From Pseudogracilibacillus sp. (GTDB lineage Bacteria > Bacillota > Bacilli > Bacillales > Amphibacillaceae): DNA of 64,000 nt. The translations under genes and the position numbers were made by a program. The notes beneath the pieces are model-generated. The model worked only from the letters and a program-made list of their open reading frames with translations. It was not told the origin of the DNA and ran no database searches. The number at the start of each line of letters is the position of its first letter. Positions within the stretch are counted from its first letter, which is position 1. Below, piece after piece: positions 45,512 to 53,821 of the stretch. The stretch lies in contig JAPFDT010000001.1 in assembly GCA_026169815.1 (NCBI GenBank), positions 62,001 through 126,000 of the forward strand, in the 5' to 3' direction.

Positions 45512-45643
45512 TTTCTAGGGTTCCGCAATCATATTATTGGTCTGGACCGAGAGAAAGACTCATAGCTATTAGCTGTGTCACGGAAGGATAAAAGCCTGGG
45601 AGATAACTGTTATCAAGCAGTTTCTTTCAGGTTTTTTCAATGC
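45512..45643 (+). ncRNA. Guanidine-I (ykkC) riboswitch with terminator
   Basis: Conserved aptamer blocks appear in order: CTAGGGTTCCG, GGTCTGGACCGAGAG, then CACGGAAGGATAAAAGCC and GGGAGAT. A terminator stem (GCCTGGGAGATAACTG against CAGTTTCTTTCAGG) and T6 overlap the last block, so guanidinium binding should prevent termination and turn on the two SMR genes that begin at 45665. It is read on the plus strand, divergent from the hybrid kinase. Confidence 0.95.
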
Positions 45644-45664
45644 TAACATTAGGAGTGATTTTAG

Positions 45665-46048
45665 ATGAATAAATATTGGATTACATTATTAGTTGCAGCC
45701 TTTTTAGAAGTTTTCTGGGTAATTGGTTTAGCTTATTCTTATAATTTTTGGACTTGGACTGCTACAGTCATTCTCATTTTAGTGAGCAATTTTTTAATGA
45801 TTAGTGTAGCACAAATACTTCCTGCTACAACAGTTTACGCTGTATTTGTTGGCTTAGGAGCAAGTGGTACGGTAGTTGCAGAAGTTTTATTCTTTGGAGA
45901 ACCTTTCAGATGGGCAAAAGTAATTTTAATTACAACTCTTTTATTAGGAGTAGTTGGTCTGAAATTAGTTACAGATAATGAAAGTAATAAGGTTACAGTT
46001 AAGAAAGATGTAATGCTTCATAATGTAAAAGTTAATTATAAATATTGA
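45665..46048 (+). CDS. ykkC: SMR-family guanidinium exporter subunit, YkkC-like
   Basis: A 127-residue four-helix SMR protein with the membrane glutamate in AFLEVFWVIGLAYS and the segment ATTVYAVFVGLGASGTVVAEVLFFGEP. Paired SMR proteins behind a guanidine-I riboswitch export guanidinium in exchange for protons. It has about 20 extra residues at the end (SNKVTVKKDVMLHNVKVNYKY) beyond the usual 105-110. GGAGTGATTTTAG precedes ATG 45665. Confidence 0.9.
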   Translation: MNKYWITLLVAAFLEVFWVIGLAYSYNFWTWTATVILILVSNFLMISVAQILPATTVYAVFVGLGASGTVVAEVLFFGEPFRWAKVILITTLLLGVVGLKLVTDNESNKVTVKKDVMLHNVKVNYKY

Positions 46049-46086
46049 AATTGATCAGTCTATAAGGCGGAACGGAGGGATTATTA

Positions 46087-46401
46087 ATGGCTTGGTTTAG
46101 TTTAATTTTAGCTGGTCTGTTCGAAACTTTTGCTGTTACTATGATCGATAAACTATCAGTAGCAAGAAGTTGGCAAACAGTATTCTTCATAATCATTGGC
46201 CTTGGAGGGGCTCTTGGTCTGCTAAGTTTTTCATTACAAACGATACCGATGGGAACTGGATATGCGATTTGGACAGGCATTAGTGTTGTAGGGAGTTCTT
46301 TAATAGGAATGTTTCTTTTAGGTGATTCCAAAAGCTGGAAAAGGTTATTATTTATAACTATAATATTAAGTTCTGCAATAGGTTTAAAACTCATTTCATA
46401 A
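46087..46401 (+). CDS. ykkD: SMR-family guanidinium exporter subunit, YkkD-like
   Basis: The 104-residue partner has the glutamate in AGLFETFAVTMIDK and the typical IPMGTGYAIWTGISVVGSSLIGMFLLGD. It probably forms an antiparallel heterodimer with the YkkC-like protein 38 bases upstream. GGAACGGAGGGATTATTA precedes ATG 46087. Confidence 0.92.
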   Translation: MAWFSLILAGLFETFAVTMIDKLSVARSWQTVFFIIIGLGGALGLLSFSLQTIPMGTGYAIWTGISVVGSSLIGMFLLGDSKSWKRLLFITIILSSAIGLKLIS

Positions 46402-46559
46402 CATTATTTTTTAAATTATACAAGACACATTAAAATACGGACTTTATCAGAAAGGTTTTATTATATTTTCTCACAAGTAGTCATCACAACTTGAGTAATT
46501 TATTAAAAAGCGTATCTGCTCATATTATGATATGATTTACAGTAGAGGAGATAGTGAAA

Positions 46560-48095
46560 ATGGCTAGACAAACAAAAGTATTACAAAAAGATAATATAGA
46601 TAAACGGGAATTAGGCTATTATTATACCCCACCATTTGTTGCAGATTATATTAGTAAACGATTATTATCTTTAAACCCTAAGGGCAAAAAAGTGCTCGAT
46701 CCTAGTGTGGGACAAGAAGAATTGTTGAATAACTTTTTTGATGCAAAGAAGGAAGTTGATGGTATAGATGTGTACCAACATAAAGATAACTATCAAAGTA
46801 ACTTTAGCCAACAAAATTTCATCGAATATTATAGTACGATAAAACAAAAAAGTAATAATGAACAAATTAGTTTATTCGAGGACTCTAGCGAAGACAACGG
46901 TATTACTTTCCGTAATGGATTACCATACGATTACTATATAGCGAACCCACCTTATAATTGCCATGAAGTGAATTATATTCGTGATAATAAAGCTAGGTTA
47001 AAAGCATTGTTCGGCAATGTCGGAGTGCATAATATGTACAGTATGTTTATTTCTTCGATTATTGATGTAGCTAAAAATGGCGCATATATCGGACTTATTA
47101 CGCATGATTCCTTTTTGACAGCTAAACATCATACTAAATTACGCGAACAACTTTTAAACGAATGTACTATTCATGAAATTACACTATGTCCAAATGACTT
47201 ATTTCATGAACAAGATGCAGATGTTAGAACGAGCATCCTAATTTTACAAAAAGGAACAGAGTATCAAGGTGATGTGTTTGTAAGTAATCGACCTTCATCG
47301 ACACAAGCATTTAAACAACAACTTGCACAACAATTAGCAAACTTCGCAACTAGTAACTACAAGGCGTATCAATTAAATGATATTACTTTAACAAGTTCAA
47401 GAGATAACTCAGAATTAATTATCGAGTGCCCTGATGATGTGAAAGTATTGTTCACAAACGAACGATTAGGTGAAGCTTATCGTTGTGTGACTGGTATATC
47501 AACAGGTAATGATAAATTATATTTATCTGAAAAGAAAGAAGAGCCATTTACTGTTCCCTTTTATAAAAACCCTGGTAAAAATCGCTTTTTCACTGATAAC
47601 TATATTTACCTTCATAAAGATTTTTTAACATTTGATGCGGAGATTAAAAACTTTATGGTTAGAAATAAATCTCTCTTGTTTCAACCTGGCATTACTTGTT
47701 CGTCAATGGGAGTTCAGTTCACAGCTTGCAGGCTTCCAGAACAGGCTACTTATGGAGTTAATGCTAATATTATCTGTGATGATGAAGATGCTTGGTGGCT
47801 TTTAGCTTACCTTAATTCAGAATTAGTTACTTATCTTGTACGAGGAATTTTAATTCGTTCCAATATGATTACGTCTGGTTATGTTTCACGCATTCCATTA
47901 TTGAACCTTACAAAAAAGGACAAAACAACACTTAGTGATTTGGCAAAAAACGCATATCAGAAAGCAAAAGACGATCATTCATATGAACATATCCAACAAG
48001 AAATCAATCAAATTGTTAATGAACTTGCAGAAATCAGCGAGCCAACAATAGCGATGATTCGTCATTTTAATCTAGATCTAATCAAAAACACTTAA
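46560..48095 (+). CDS. N6-adenine DNA methyltransferase, TaqI-like class
   Basis: A 511-residue protein. ELGYYYTPPFVADYIS is the motif X region, VLDPSVGQEELL motif I (S-adenosylmethionine binding) and DYYIANPPYN motif IV with the NPPY catalytic tetrad, so it should methylate adenine N6. Residues from about 290 to 510 form the target-recognition part (GISTGNDKLYL, then CSSMGVQFTACRLPE). No restriction endonuclease or specificity gene is adjacent, only a 77-codon convergent frame. ATG 46560 follows AGAGGAG; GTG 46554 is too close to that site. It may be an orphan regulator methylase or the remains of a restriction-modification system. Confidence 0.87.
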   Translation: MARQTKVLQKDNIDKRELGYYYTPPFVADYISKRLLSLNPKGKKVLDPSVGQEELLNNFFDAKKEVDGIDVYQHKDNYQSNFSQQNFIEYYSTIKQKSNNEQISLFEDSSEDNGITFRNGLPYDYYIANPPYNCHEVNYIRDNKARLKALFGNVGVHNMYSMFISSIIDVAKNGAYIGLITHDSFLTAKHHTKLREQLLNECTIHEITLCPNDLFHEQDADVRTSILILQKGTEYQGDVFVSNRPSSTQAFKQQLAQQLANFATSNYKAYQLNDITLTSSRDNSELIIECPDDVKVLFTNERLGEAYRCVTGISTGNDKLYLSEKKEEPFTVPFYKNPGKNRFFTDNYIYLHKDFLTFDAEIKNFMVRNKSLLFQPGITCSSMGVQFTACRLPEQATYGVNANIICDDEDAWWLLAYLNSELVTYLVRGILIRSNMITSGYVSRIPLLNLTKKDKTTLSDLAKNAYQKAKDDHSYEHIQQEINQIVNELAEISEPTIAMIRHFNLDLIKNT

Positions 48096-48325
48096 GTGAT
48101 TGGGACAAAACTGTTTTCATATGCATAAAGTATGTTTTGACTAATCACTTCTCCTACAATCCGCCAAACTGTTCGTTCTTTTGCCGATTTACGCCAACCA
48201 TAAGGCATTAACTCTGTACTCGCTATCGGAATATATTGAATTCGATCTTTAATTAAGGTATTTAAATTATCTTCTAGCAATTGTCTTTCTTCGCCTATTT
48301 GTTTAATATTAGCTTCTCTAGTCAT
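48092..48325 (-). CDS. Small convergent ORF beside the methyltransferase, unknown
   Basis: A 77-residue protein with a strong ribosome site (AAGGGAGGC) before ATG 48325. The first 30 residues are a charged amphipathic helix (EERQLLEDNLNTLIKDRI), then IPIASTELMPYGWRKSAKERTVWRIVGEVISQN. I recognise no family. Its TAA and the methyltransferase TAA interlock within CTTAAG, a 4-base convergent overlap. It could be a small DNA-associated protein or the N-terminal remnant of a lost restriction enzyme; neither is shown. Confidence 0.5.
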   Translation of the reverse strand: MTREANIKQIGEERQLLEDNLNTLIKDRIQYIPIASTELMPYGWRKSAKERTVWRIVGEVISQNILYAYENSFVPIT

Positions 48326-48719
48326 TTTCTAGCCTCCCTTTAATTAGAGTATATGAAATAAGGAGATTCAACTGCACGTGCATGGAATATTAAAGCATGA
48401 GGCATTTTAGGGTGCAATTTGAATCATTATGGTTGGAAATAGTTACGGTATTTCTTTAAGTGCCTTTAAGAGTCGCTTACAAGAAGGAAAATCGCTTCAT
48501 CTAATTTATTATATGAAATTAGTATGTCGATAAGTTTAAACCCACTCTTACCAATTAATATTATTCAAATGATTTCTGTAAACGAAAAAAGCACTTATCA
48601 TTGAATTTTCAAAGTAAATATTCTCCGTTAAAATAAACGAAACAATTAAAAGTCGCAAGAAATCATTCACGATTTCTTGCGACTTTTTAATTTGAAATAT
48701 TAATCTCTCCAACAAATAC
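48326..48719. other. Gap between the small ORF and the alcohol dehydrogenase gene
   Basis: AT-rich sequence containing the minus-strand leader of the small ORF and, at 48648-48687, the terminator of the alcohol dehydrogenase gene. Nothing else recognised. Confidence 0.4.
48648..48687 (-). terminator. 17-bp terminator of the alcohol dehydrogenase gene
   Basis: AAAAGTCGCAAGAAATC (48648-48664) is exactly complementary to 48671-48687 with a 6-base loop and T/A runs at both ends. Confidence 0.88.
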
Positions 48720-49880
48720 TTACATAGCGTTTTTAATAATTTGTTTTACTTCTTCTAAGTTAGGTCTGCGTGGGTTCGTAGCTTCCGTCGCATCTTGCAT
48801 TGCGTTTTCTGCTAACGTTGTAATATCTTCCTCTTTTGCACCTAACTCTTTAAAACCTGTTGGAATATCTAAATCACGTGACAGGCGCTCAATTGCTTCA
48901 ATTGCTACTTCTGCTGCCTCGTAATCTGTTAGACCTTCAACATCTTCACCCATATACGCCGCGATATCTGCATAACGCTCAATACGAGAAATTAAGTTAT
49001 AACGACATACGTGTGGTAATAAAATCGCGTTACATACACCATGTGGTAAGTTATAGAATCCACCGAATTGGTGAGCAATCGCATGAACATAACCTAATCC
49101 AGCGTTGTTAAATGCCATTCCAGCTAAAGACTGAGCATATGCCATTTGTTCACGTGCTTCCATATCTTGTCCGTTCGCTACTGCTTTTGGTAAGTATTTT
49201 GGAATAATACGCATTGCCTGAATCGCCAAAGCATCTGTGATTGGCGTTGCATCTAATGATACATATGCTTCAATTGCATGTGTTAAAGCGTCAATTCCTG
49301 TAGCAGCTGTTAATCCTGATGGCTTTCCTACCATTAACATTGGGTCGTTAATCGATAATGTTGGTGTAACATGTTTGTCAATGATTGCCATTTTAACTTT
49401 ACGTTTTACGTCTGTAATAATAGTGAACTTCGTTAACTCACTACCTGTTCCTGCAGTCGTGTTAATAGCAACTAATGGAACCATTGGCTTTTCTGATTTG
49501 TCGACACCTTCGTAATCGTGAATTTTTCCACCATTTGCAGCTACAATTCCAATTCCTTTACCTGCGTCGTGTGAACTTCCTCCACCTAGCGTGACGATAC
49601 TGTCACATTTTTCTGCTTCATATGCTGCTAAACCTTCTGCAACGTTTTCGTCTGTTGGATTTGGTTCTGCTTTAGGGAAAATAGCAGCTTCTACTCCTGC
49701 TTCTCGAATAATGTTTGCGATTTTTTCTGATACACCTAAATTGTGTAATCCTTCGTCTGTTACAATTAAAGTTTTCTTCATTCCTAAATCTTTTAAACGT
49801 GTACCTACTTCATTTACTGATCCTTCACCAAATAAATTTACTGATGGCATGTGAAATGCACTTTGTTTACTAACTGACAT
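48720..49880 (-). CDS. Iron-containing (group III) alcohol dehydrogenase
   Basis: A 386-residue enzyme. GGGSSHDAGKGI is the NAD phosphate loop, TTAGTGSELTKFTIITD follows it, and the Fe(II) ligands are Asp in ATGIDALTHAIEAY with its two histidines, HAIAHQFGG and the later NLPHGVCNAILLPHV. It oxidises short alcohols or diols, or reduces aldehydes, in the cytoplasm. Length and motifs are normal for the family; the true substrate is unknown. GAGGAGACATTTAA precedes ATG 49880. Monocistronic. Confidence 0.94.
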   Translation of the reverse strand: MSVSKQSAFHMPSVNLFGEGSVNEVGTRLKDLGMKKTLIVTDEGLHNLGVSEKIANIIREAGVEAAIFPKAEPNPTDENVAEGLAAYEAEKCDSIVTLGGGSSHDAGKGIGIVAANGGKIHDYEGVDKSEKPMVPLVAINTTAGTGSELTKFTIITDVKRKVKMAIIDKHVTPTLSINDPMLMVGKPSGLTAATGIDALTHAIEAYVSLDATPITDALAIQAMRIIPKYLPKAVANGQDMEAREQMAYAQSLAGMAFNNAGLGYVHAIAHQFGGFYNLPHGVCNAILLPHVCRYNLISRIERYADIAAYMGEDVEGLTDYEAAEVAIEAIERLSRDLDIPTGFKELGAKEEDITTLAENAMQDATEATNPRRPNLEEVKQIIKNAM

Positions 49881-50317
49881 ATTAAATGTCTCCTCTCATT
49901 ATTATAAGAATTTGTTAATAAATCGTTTAAAATGTTTTTGCACGGGCTTACTGATCCCGTTCAATTAGCATCTTGCCACCTTACATACAGATTGTCAAAA
50001 ATAATGACCTTTACCCATTGATTGTGACAAGACAATGAATATTTAGTCACGTTTGTGTGAATATTATAGGAGTTTTAATAAGAAACAGATAGCTTATTCT
50101 CTCTTTTACTTTCTTTTAAATAGGACTTGTTTCATTACAATATGTAACAAAATAATAATCAAACACCTTTTTACCCTCTCATTCTAGAAAACTCTTCTCA
50201 CATTTCCTCTTAATTTATAAAACTTTAATATTTCTATCCTTTTATTTATACTAAAAATTATACTTTTTCACCTTAAAGTGATAGCAACTTAGGCTGTGAA
50301 TGGAACAAAGTCAGAGA

Positions 50318-50562
50318 TTAAGTTTTTTTATGATAATGAAGTACCACTTGAAATGTACAAGGTAAGATGAGATGAGTAAAAAATTAAATTTATTACAGTG
50401 GAAGAACGTGCGAAAGCACTAGATACAGCGGGATATAATACGTTTTCATTACAAAACCGTGGTGTTTTTATGGACATGTTAACAGATAGTGGTGTAAATA
50501 CAGTGAGTGACGATCAGCAAGCTACAATGATGATTATGGAACATCATAAGGTACTCCACTAA
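50318..50562 (+). pseudogene. Tryptophanase / tyrosine phenol-lyase-like 5' relic
   Basis: Plus-strand reading pieces resemble the N-terminus of beta-eliminating lyases: EVPLEMYKVR, then after a frame break ITVEERAKALDTAGYNTFSL and MDMLTDSGVNTVSD, ending HHKVLH and TAA. The family normally has EAGYNTFLL and LLTDSGTGAMSD at this point. Only about 75 residues of some 460 remain, with frameshifts and no proper start. A strong stem-loop (50548-50592) follows and may be the parent gene's terminator joined by deletion. The rest of 49881-50317 shows nothing definite. Confidence 0.78.
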
Positions 50563-50592
50563 ACACAATAGAAATGTTTAGTGAAGTACCTT
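50548..50592. terminator. 18-bp stem-loop after the lyase relic
   Basis: AAGGTACTCCACTAAACA pairs with TGTTTAGTGAAGTACCTT (one mismatch), T4 on the plus strand. It lies between the relic and the convergent amidohydrolase stop. Confidence 0.85.
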
Positions 50593-50613
50593 TTCTTCTG
50601 AAAAGAACATCAT

Positions 50614-51813
50614 CTAGGTCATTAAATAATCAACTGCAAACTTAGTTGTTGCTTGAACACCGTAAATAAGTGCGTTTTCATCAAGATCAAATTGCTCGTT
50701 ATGATGTTCTGCTCCGCTCCCTACCGCTTCATTTCGCGTTCCAACAAAGGCAAACAATGTTGGTGCGATAGTCGCATATTGATTAAATGGTTCTGAAGCA
50801 AACCATTGTACGTCGTGAACGACAGAACCTGGTATTATTTCTTCATTTCCTCGAATCGCAATTTCTGCTAATTTTTCATCATTTACAACTGGATGGGCGA
50901 CTACTTTAAAATTATCACTAAATTTCACTGTACAATTGTGTGCTTGGGCTGTTAAATCTGCTACCTTTTTCACAATATCGATTGCTCGCTTTCCTTCTTC
51001 TACATCATAAAATCGTAACGTGCCACCGATATCTACTTTTTCTGGAATAACATTATTTGCACTTCCACCATGAATTTGTGTTAATCCTAGTGTCACCGTT
51101 TTTGTTACGTCCAGTTGATTCGCCCATGCATTAGTTAAACCTGTTAGTACATGAGCTGCACCAAATAATGGATTAACGGATAAGTCAGGACGAGCTCCAT
51201 GGCCACTTTTTCCATATACCGAAAAATCTACAAAAATCGCTCCAGCCATTTTAGGTCCTGCATCCACACTAATGGTGCCACTATCCATAAATGCCGCTAA
51301 ATGATTACCATAAATCGCATCAATCTGTTTATCCTCTAAATGAGCAACCATCGCGTCAATCCCAGCACCAATTTCTTCCCCTTCTTCAAAAATAAAATAA
51401 ACTTTCCCAGTTAATTCACTTTTCATTTCAACTAATATTTCCATCGTTGACAGTACTATTGCCATATGACCATCATGTCCGCAAGCGTGCATGACACCTT
51501 TGTTTTTAGAAATTACCTTTCTTGGTCCAGCAAGATTATTTGGATGTTCCTCTATTGGAAGTGCATCAATATCTGCTCTAATTCCTAATGTTTTACCTTG
51601 CTTACCTGTATCCAACAATGCCGTGAATCCCGTACTGTTTGGCACATCCTCAATTTCTAGTCCTAATGCTATTATTCTTTTCTTTAAATACTTCACCGTT
51701 TCATATTCTTTTGAACTCAGTTCTGGATGTTCATGTAAATGAGTTCGAATATTAATTGTATCTGCTTCCAATTGTTTTGCTTTTCGTTTAATAAAAGTTG
51801 TCATCTCATTCAT
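50614..51813 (-). CDS. M20-family amidohydrolase
   Basis: A 399-residue metallo-hydrolase of the M20D type (aminoacylase, IAA-amino acid hydrolase and N-acetyl-diaminopimelate deacetylase relatives). Metal ligands are in MHACGHDGHMA (Cys, His), FEEGEE (catalytic Glu plus ligand), YGNHLAAF and GAEHHNEQFD. The lid domain is present (KSGHGARPDLSVNPL). It hydrolyses an N-acyl amino acid or similar amide in the cytoplasm; substrate unknown. GGAGGCTACAACA precedes ATG 51813. Monocistronic. Confidence 0.93.
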   Translation of the reverse strand: MNEMTTFIKRKAKQLEADTINIRTHLHEHPELSSKEYETVKYLKKRIIALGLEIEDVPNSTGFTALLDTGKQGKTLGIRADIDALPIEEHPNNLAGPRKVISKNKGVMHACGHDGHMAIVLSTMEILVEMKSELTGKVYFIFEEGEEIGAGIDAMVAHLEDKQIDAIYGNHLAAFMDSGTISVDAGPKMAGAIFVDFSVYGKSGHGARPDLSVNPLFGAAHVLTGLTNAWANQLDVTKTVTLGLTQIHGGSANNVIPEKVDIGGTLRFYDVEEGKRAIDIVKKVADLTAQAHNCTVKFSDNFKVVAHPVVNDEKLAEIAIRGNEEIIPGSVVHDVQWFASEPFNQYATIAPTLFAFVGTRNEAVGSGAEHHNEQFDLDENALIYGVQATTKFAVDYLMT

Positions 51814-52014
51814 TGTTGTAGCCTCCTCAAATAAATCATTTAATCTATTTGGTTACTCCGTTTCTTACAACTCGATATAATCTCAATTTTAGTTTATCTT
51901 TATCTATCATGCGAATTTTTTGTTTAACCTTATTTTTCCTAAATAAAAAGTATGACCTAATCCTTTCATGGGTTAGACCATACTTTTTTAAATATTATAT
52001 CTAATAATCTTTTT

Positions 52015-53820
52015 TCACCTAAATAAATCTAAAAACTTCTCCCAAAAACCTTTCTTTTCTTCCTCTTCTTCTTCCTCGTCATCAGGTTCTTCTATTTTCA
52101 ATTGCTCTGTTTTAAAAACAAATTGTACAGAAGCTACGTCTTCATTCTTTTTTGGTGCGATAAATGATACTGGGTCAAAATCTGACTTATCAAATTCAGC
52201 AATCATCTCATCAATTTCTTTCGTCATCTCTGCTGGTAAATCACTTGTTGAACGTGCTAGCTTATCTGTTCCACGATGGAGTTCACCTACACCACTCGCT
52301 AAATCATCAGTTCCATTTGATAATTCATTTATTCCGTTATCTAATTCAGTATAATTATTCGCCAATGTATGCATACCATTCGTATATTCAACTAATCCAG
52401 TATGGAACTGTTCATAATTTGTTGCCAAATCATCTACACCTGACGTTAGTTCTTGTATGCCTTCATCAATCTTAATATCATCTAGTGATCCTGCTATTTC
52501 CGCGACAACTTCATGTACGCTATTTGCCGCTTCATCTAATTCTTTAACAGCTTCCCCTAACATATCATCAACAACTGTAAATCCTTGTTTTACCTCAGCA
52601 AAAGTTCCTTTCACCGTCTGTGCTGCGATATATGTTTCTTCAAGTTTTTTTATCGTTGCTTTGTCTGCATCACTTTCATATAACTTCTCAAAATCACTCT
52701 CGGAAATATTATGTGAAGGAATATTTTCAATTGATTTTTCCAACGCTTTATATGCTTTTGAATACCCTTTTTGTAAGTCACGAATTCCTTCTTTTGCTTC
52801 ATCAAAAGTATCACCTATGTCGCTCATTCCATCTTGAAGCTGTTGCAGACCATCTAAATCAATATCATTTATTCCTTGTAGCGATTTATTCAACTGTTGT
52901 AATCCGTCATTCATTTCACTAGAACCTGACACTAACTGTGCAGATGAATCATCTAATTCATGAATGCCAGCTCTATATTGTTCGGAACCGTTTTTTAGTT
53001 CTGTTGTTCCATTATTTAACTCGGCAATACCTGACTTGAACTCTGCCACACCACTATTTACATCCGCGATAGCATCAGCTAACGTTTTGATATCACCTGT
53101 CATGTCGTCTGTATCTGGAGCATCGATATTCATCGTTGATGGAACTCCACTAATTTCAATACCTTCCATTTCAAAATCTTTCACATCTGCTTCTACAGTA
53201 AATGATGCTTCTTTTTCTGGCATAACAGTAAATGTAACTAATTCCTCTTTTCCTGCACTTGCGATAACCCCATCTTCTGCTTCTATATCACTTGTCGTAT
53301 CGGCATCAAATGGAATTGATATTTGTAATAAATAATTTTCGAAAAATGTTTTATCGACTGCTTTATTTTCGTTAACTTCAATAGTAATTGACACACGACC
53401 ATCTTCATCAATTAGTTCTTCTGCCGATATTCTTTTTCCATCTAATTCATACCGAATGGTAAAGTTCCATGGCAATTCGATATCGTCTTTATTACCTTGA
53501 TAATAAAATTTTCCTTCTGGTGCTTCGAATGTTACTTTGTCATCACTTTCGGTTAACTCTGTCAAATCAGTTAAGTTTTTCACACTAGAGTATGTGCCGT
53601 AATCTGTTATTTTACCTTCTTTCGTAACATCGAGCATATTGACGATGAATGCTTCTTTTTGTTTTCCAGACGATTGAAGCAATGCATAAATGACTTCATC
53701 TTTCGAGGCGACTACTCCCTTACTAGCCTTTTCTTCTGCTAAACTTACTTGTGTGATGGAACTAGACATGAGTAATCCGATAACGAACATGACAATGATA
53801 GACTTTTTAAATAGTTTCAA
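52015..53820 (-). CDS. Exported LxxG-heptad protein, YhgE/Pip-like, partner of MMPL pump
   Basis: A 601-residue secreted or membrane-tethered protein with a signal peptide (SIIVMFVIGLLMSSSITQVSLAEE). Residues from about 260 to 545 consist of xxxLxxG heptad repeats (ELNNGTTELKNGSEQY, HELDDSSAQLVSG), the coiled rod found in YhgE/Pip-type proteins; the tail has nine consecutive glutamates near a final amphipathic FWEKFLDLFR. The start is TTG 53820, because AAGGAGAGG, lying inside the end of the MMPL gene, is ten bases upstream. It is co-translated with the pump and probably acts as its extracellular accessory. Confidence 0.85.
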   Translation of the reverse strand: MKLFKKSIIVMFVIGLLMSSSITQVSLAEEKASKGVVASKDEVIYALLQSSGKQKEAFIVNMLDVTKEGKITDYGTYSSVKNLTDLTELTESDDKVTFEAPEGKFYYQGNKDDIELPWNFTIRYELDGKRISAEELIDEDGRVSITIEVNENKAVDKTFFENYLLQISIPFDADTTSDIEAEDGVIASAGKEELVTFTVMPEKEASFTVEADVKDFEMEGIEISGVPSTMNIDAPDTDDMTGDIKTLADAIADVNSGVAEFKSGIAELNNGTTELKNGSEQYRAGIHELDDSSAQLVSGSSEMNDGLQQLNKSLQGINDIDLDGLQQLQDGMSDIGDTFDEAKEGIRDLQKGYSKAYKALEKSIENIPSHNISESDFEKLYESDADKATIKKLEETYIAAQTVKGTFAEVKQGFTVVDDMLGEAVKELDEAANSVHEVVAEIAGSLDDIKIDEGIQELTSGVDDLATNYEQFHTGLVEYTNGMHTLANNYTELDNGINELSNGTDDLASGVGELHRGTDKLARSTSDLPAEMTKEIDEMIAEFDKSDFDPVSFIAPKKNEDVASVQFVFKTEQLKIEEPDDEEEEEEEKKGFWEKFLDLFR

Positions 53821-53821
53821 G

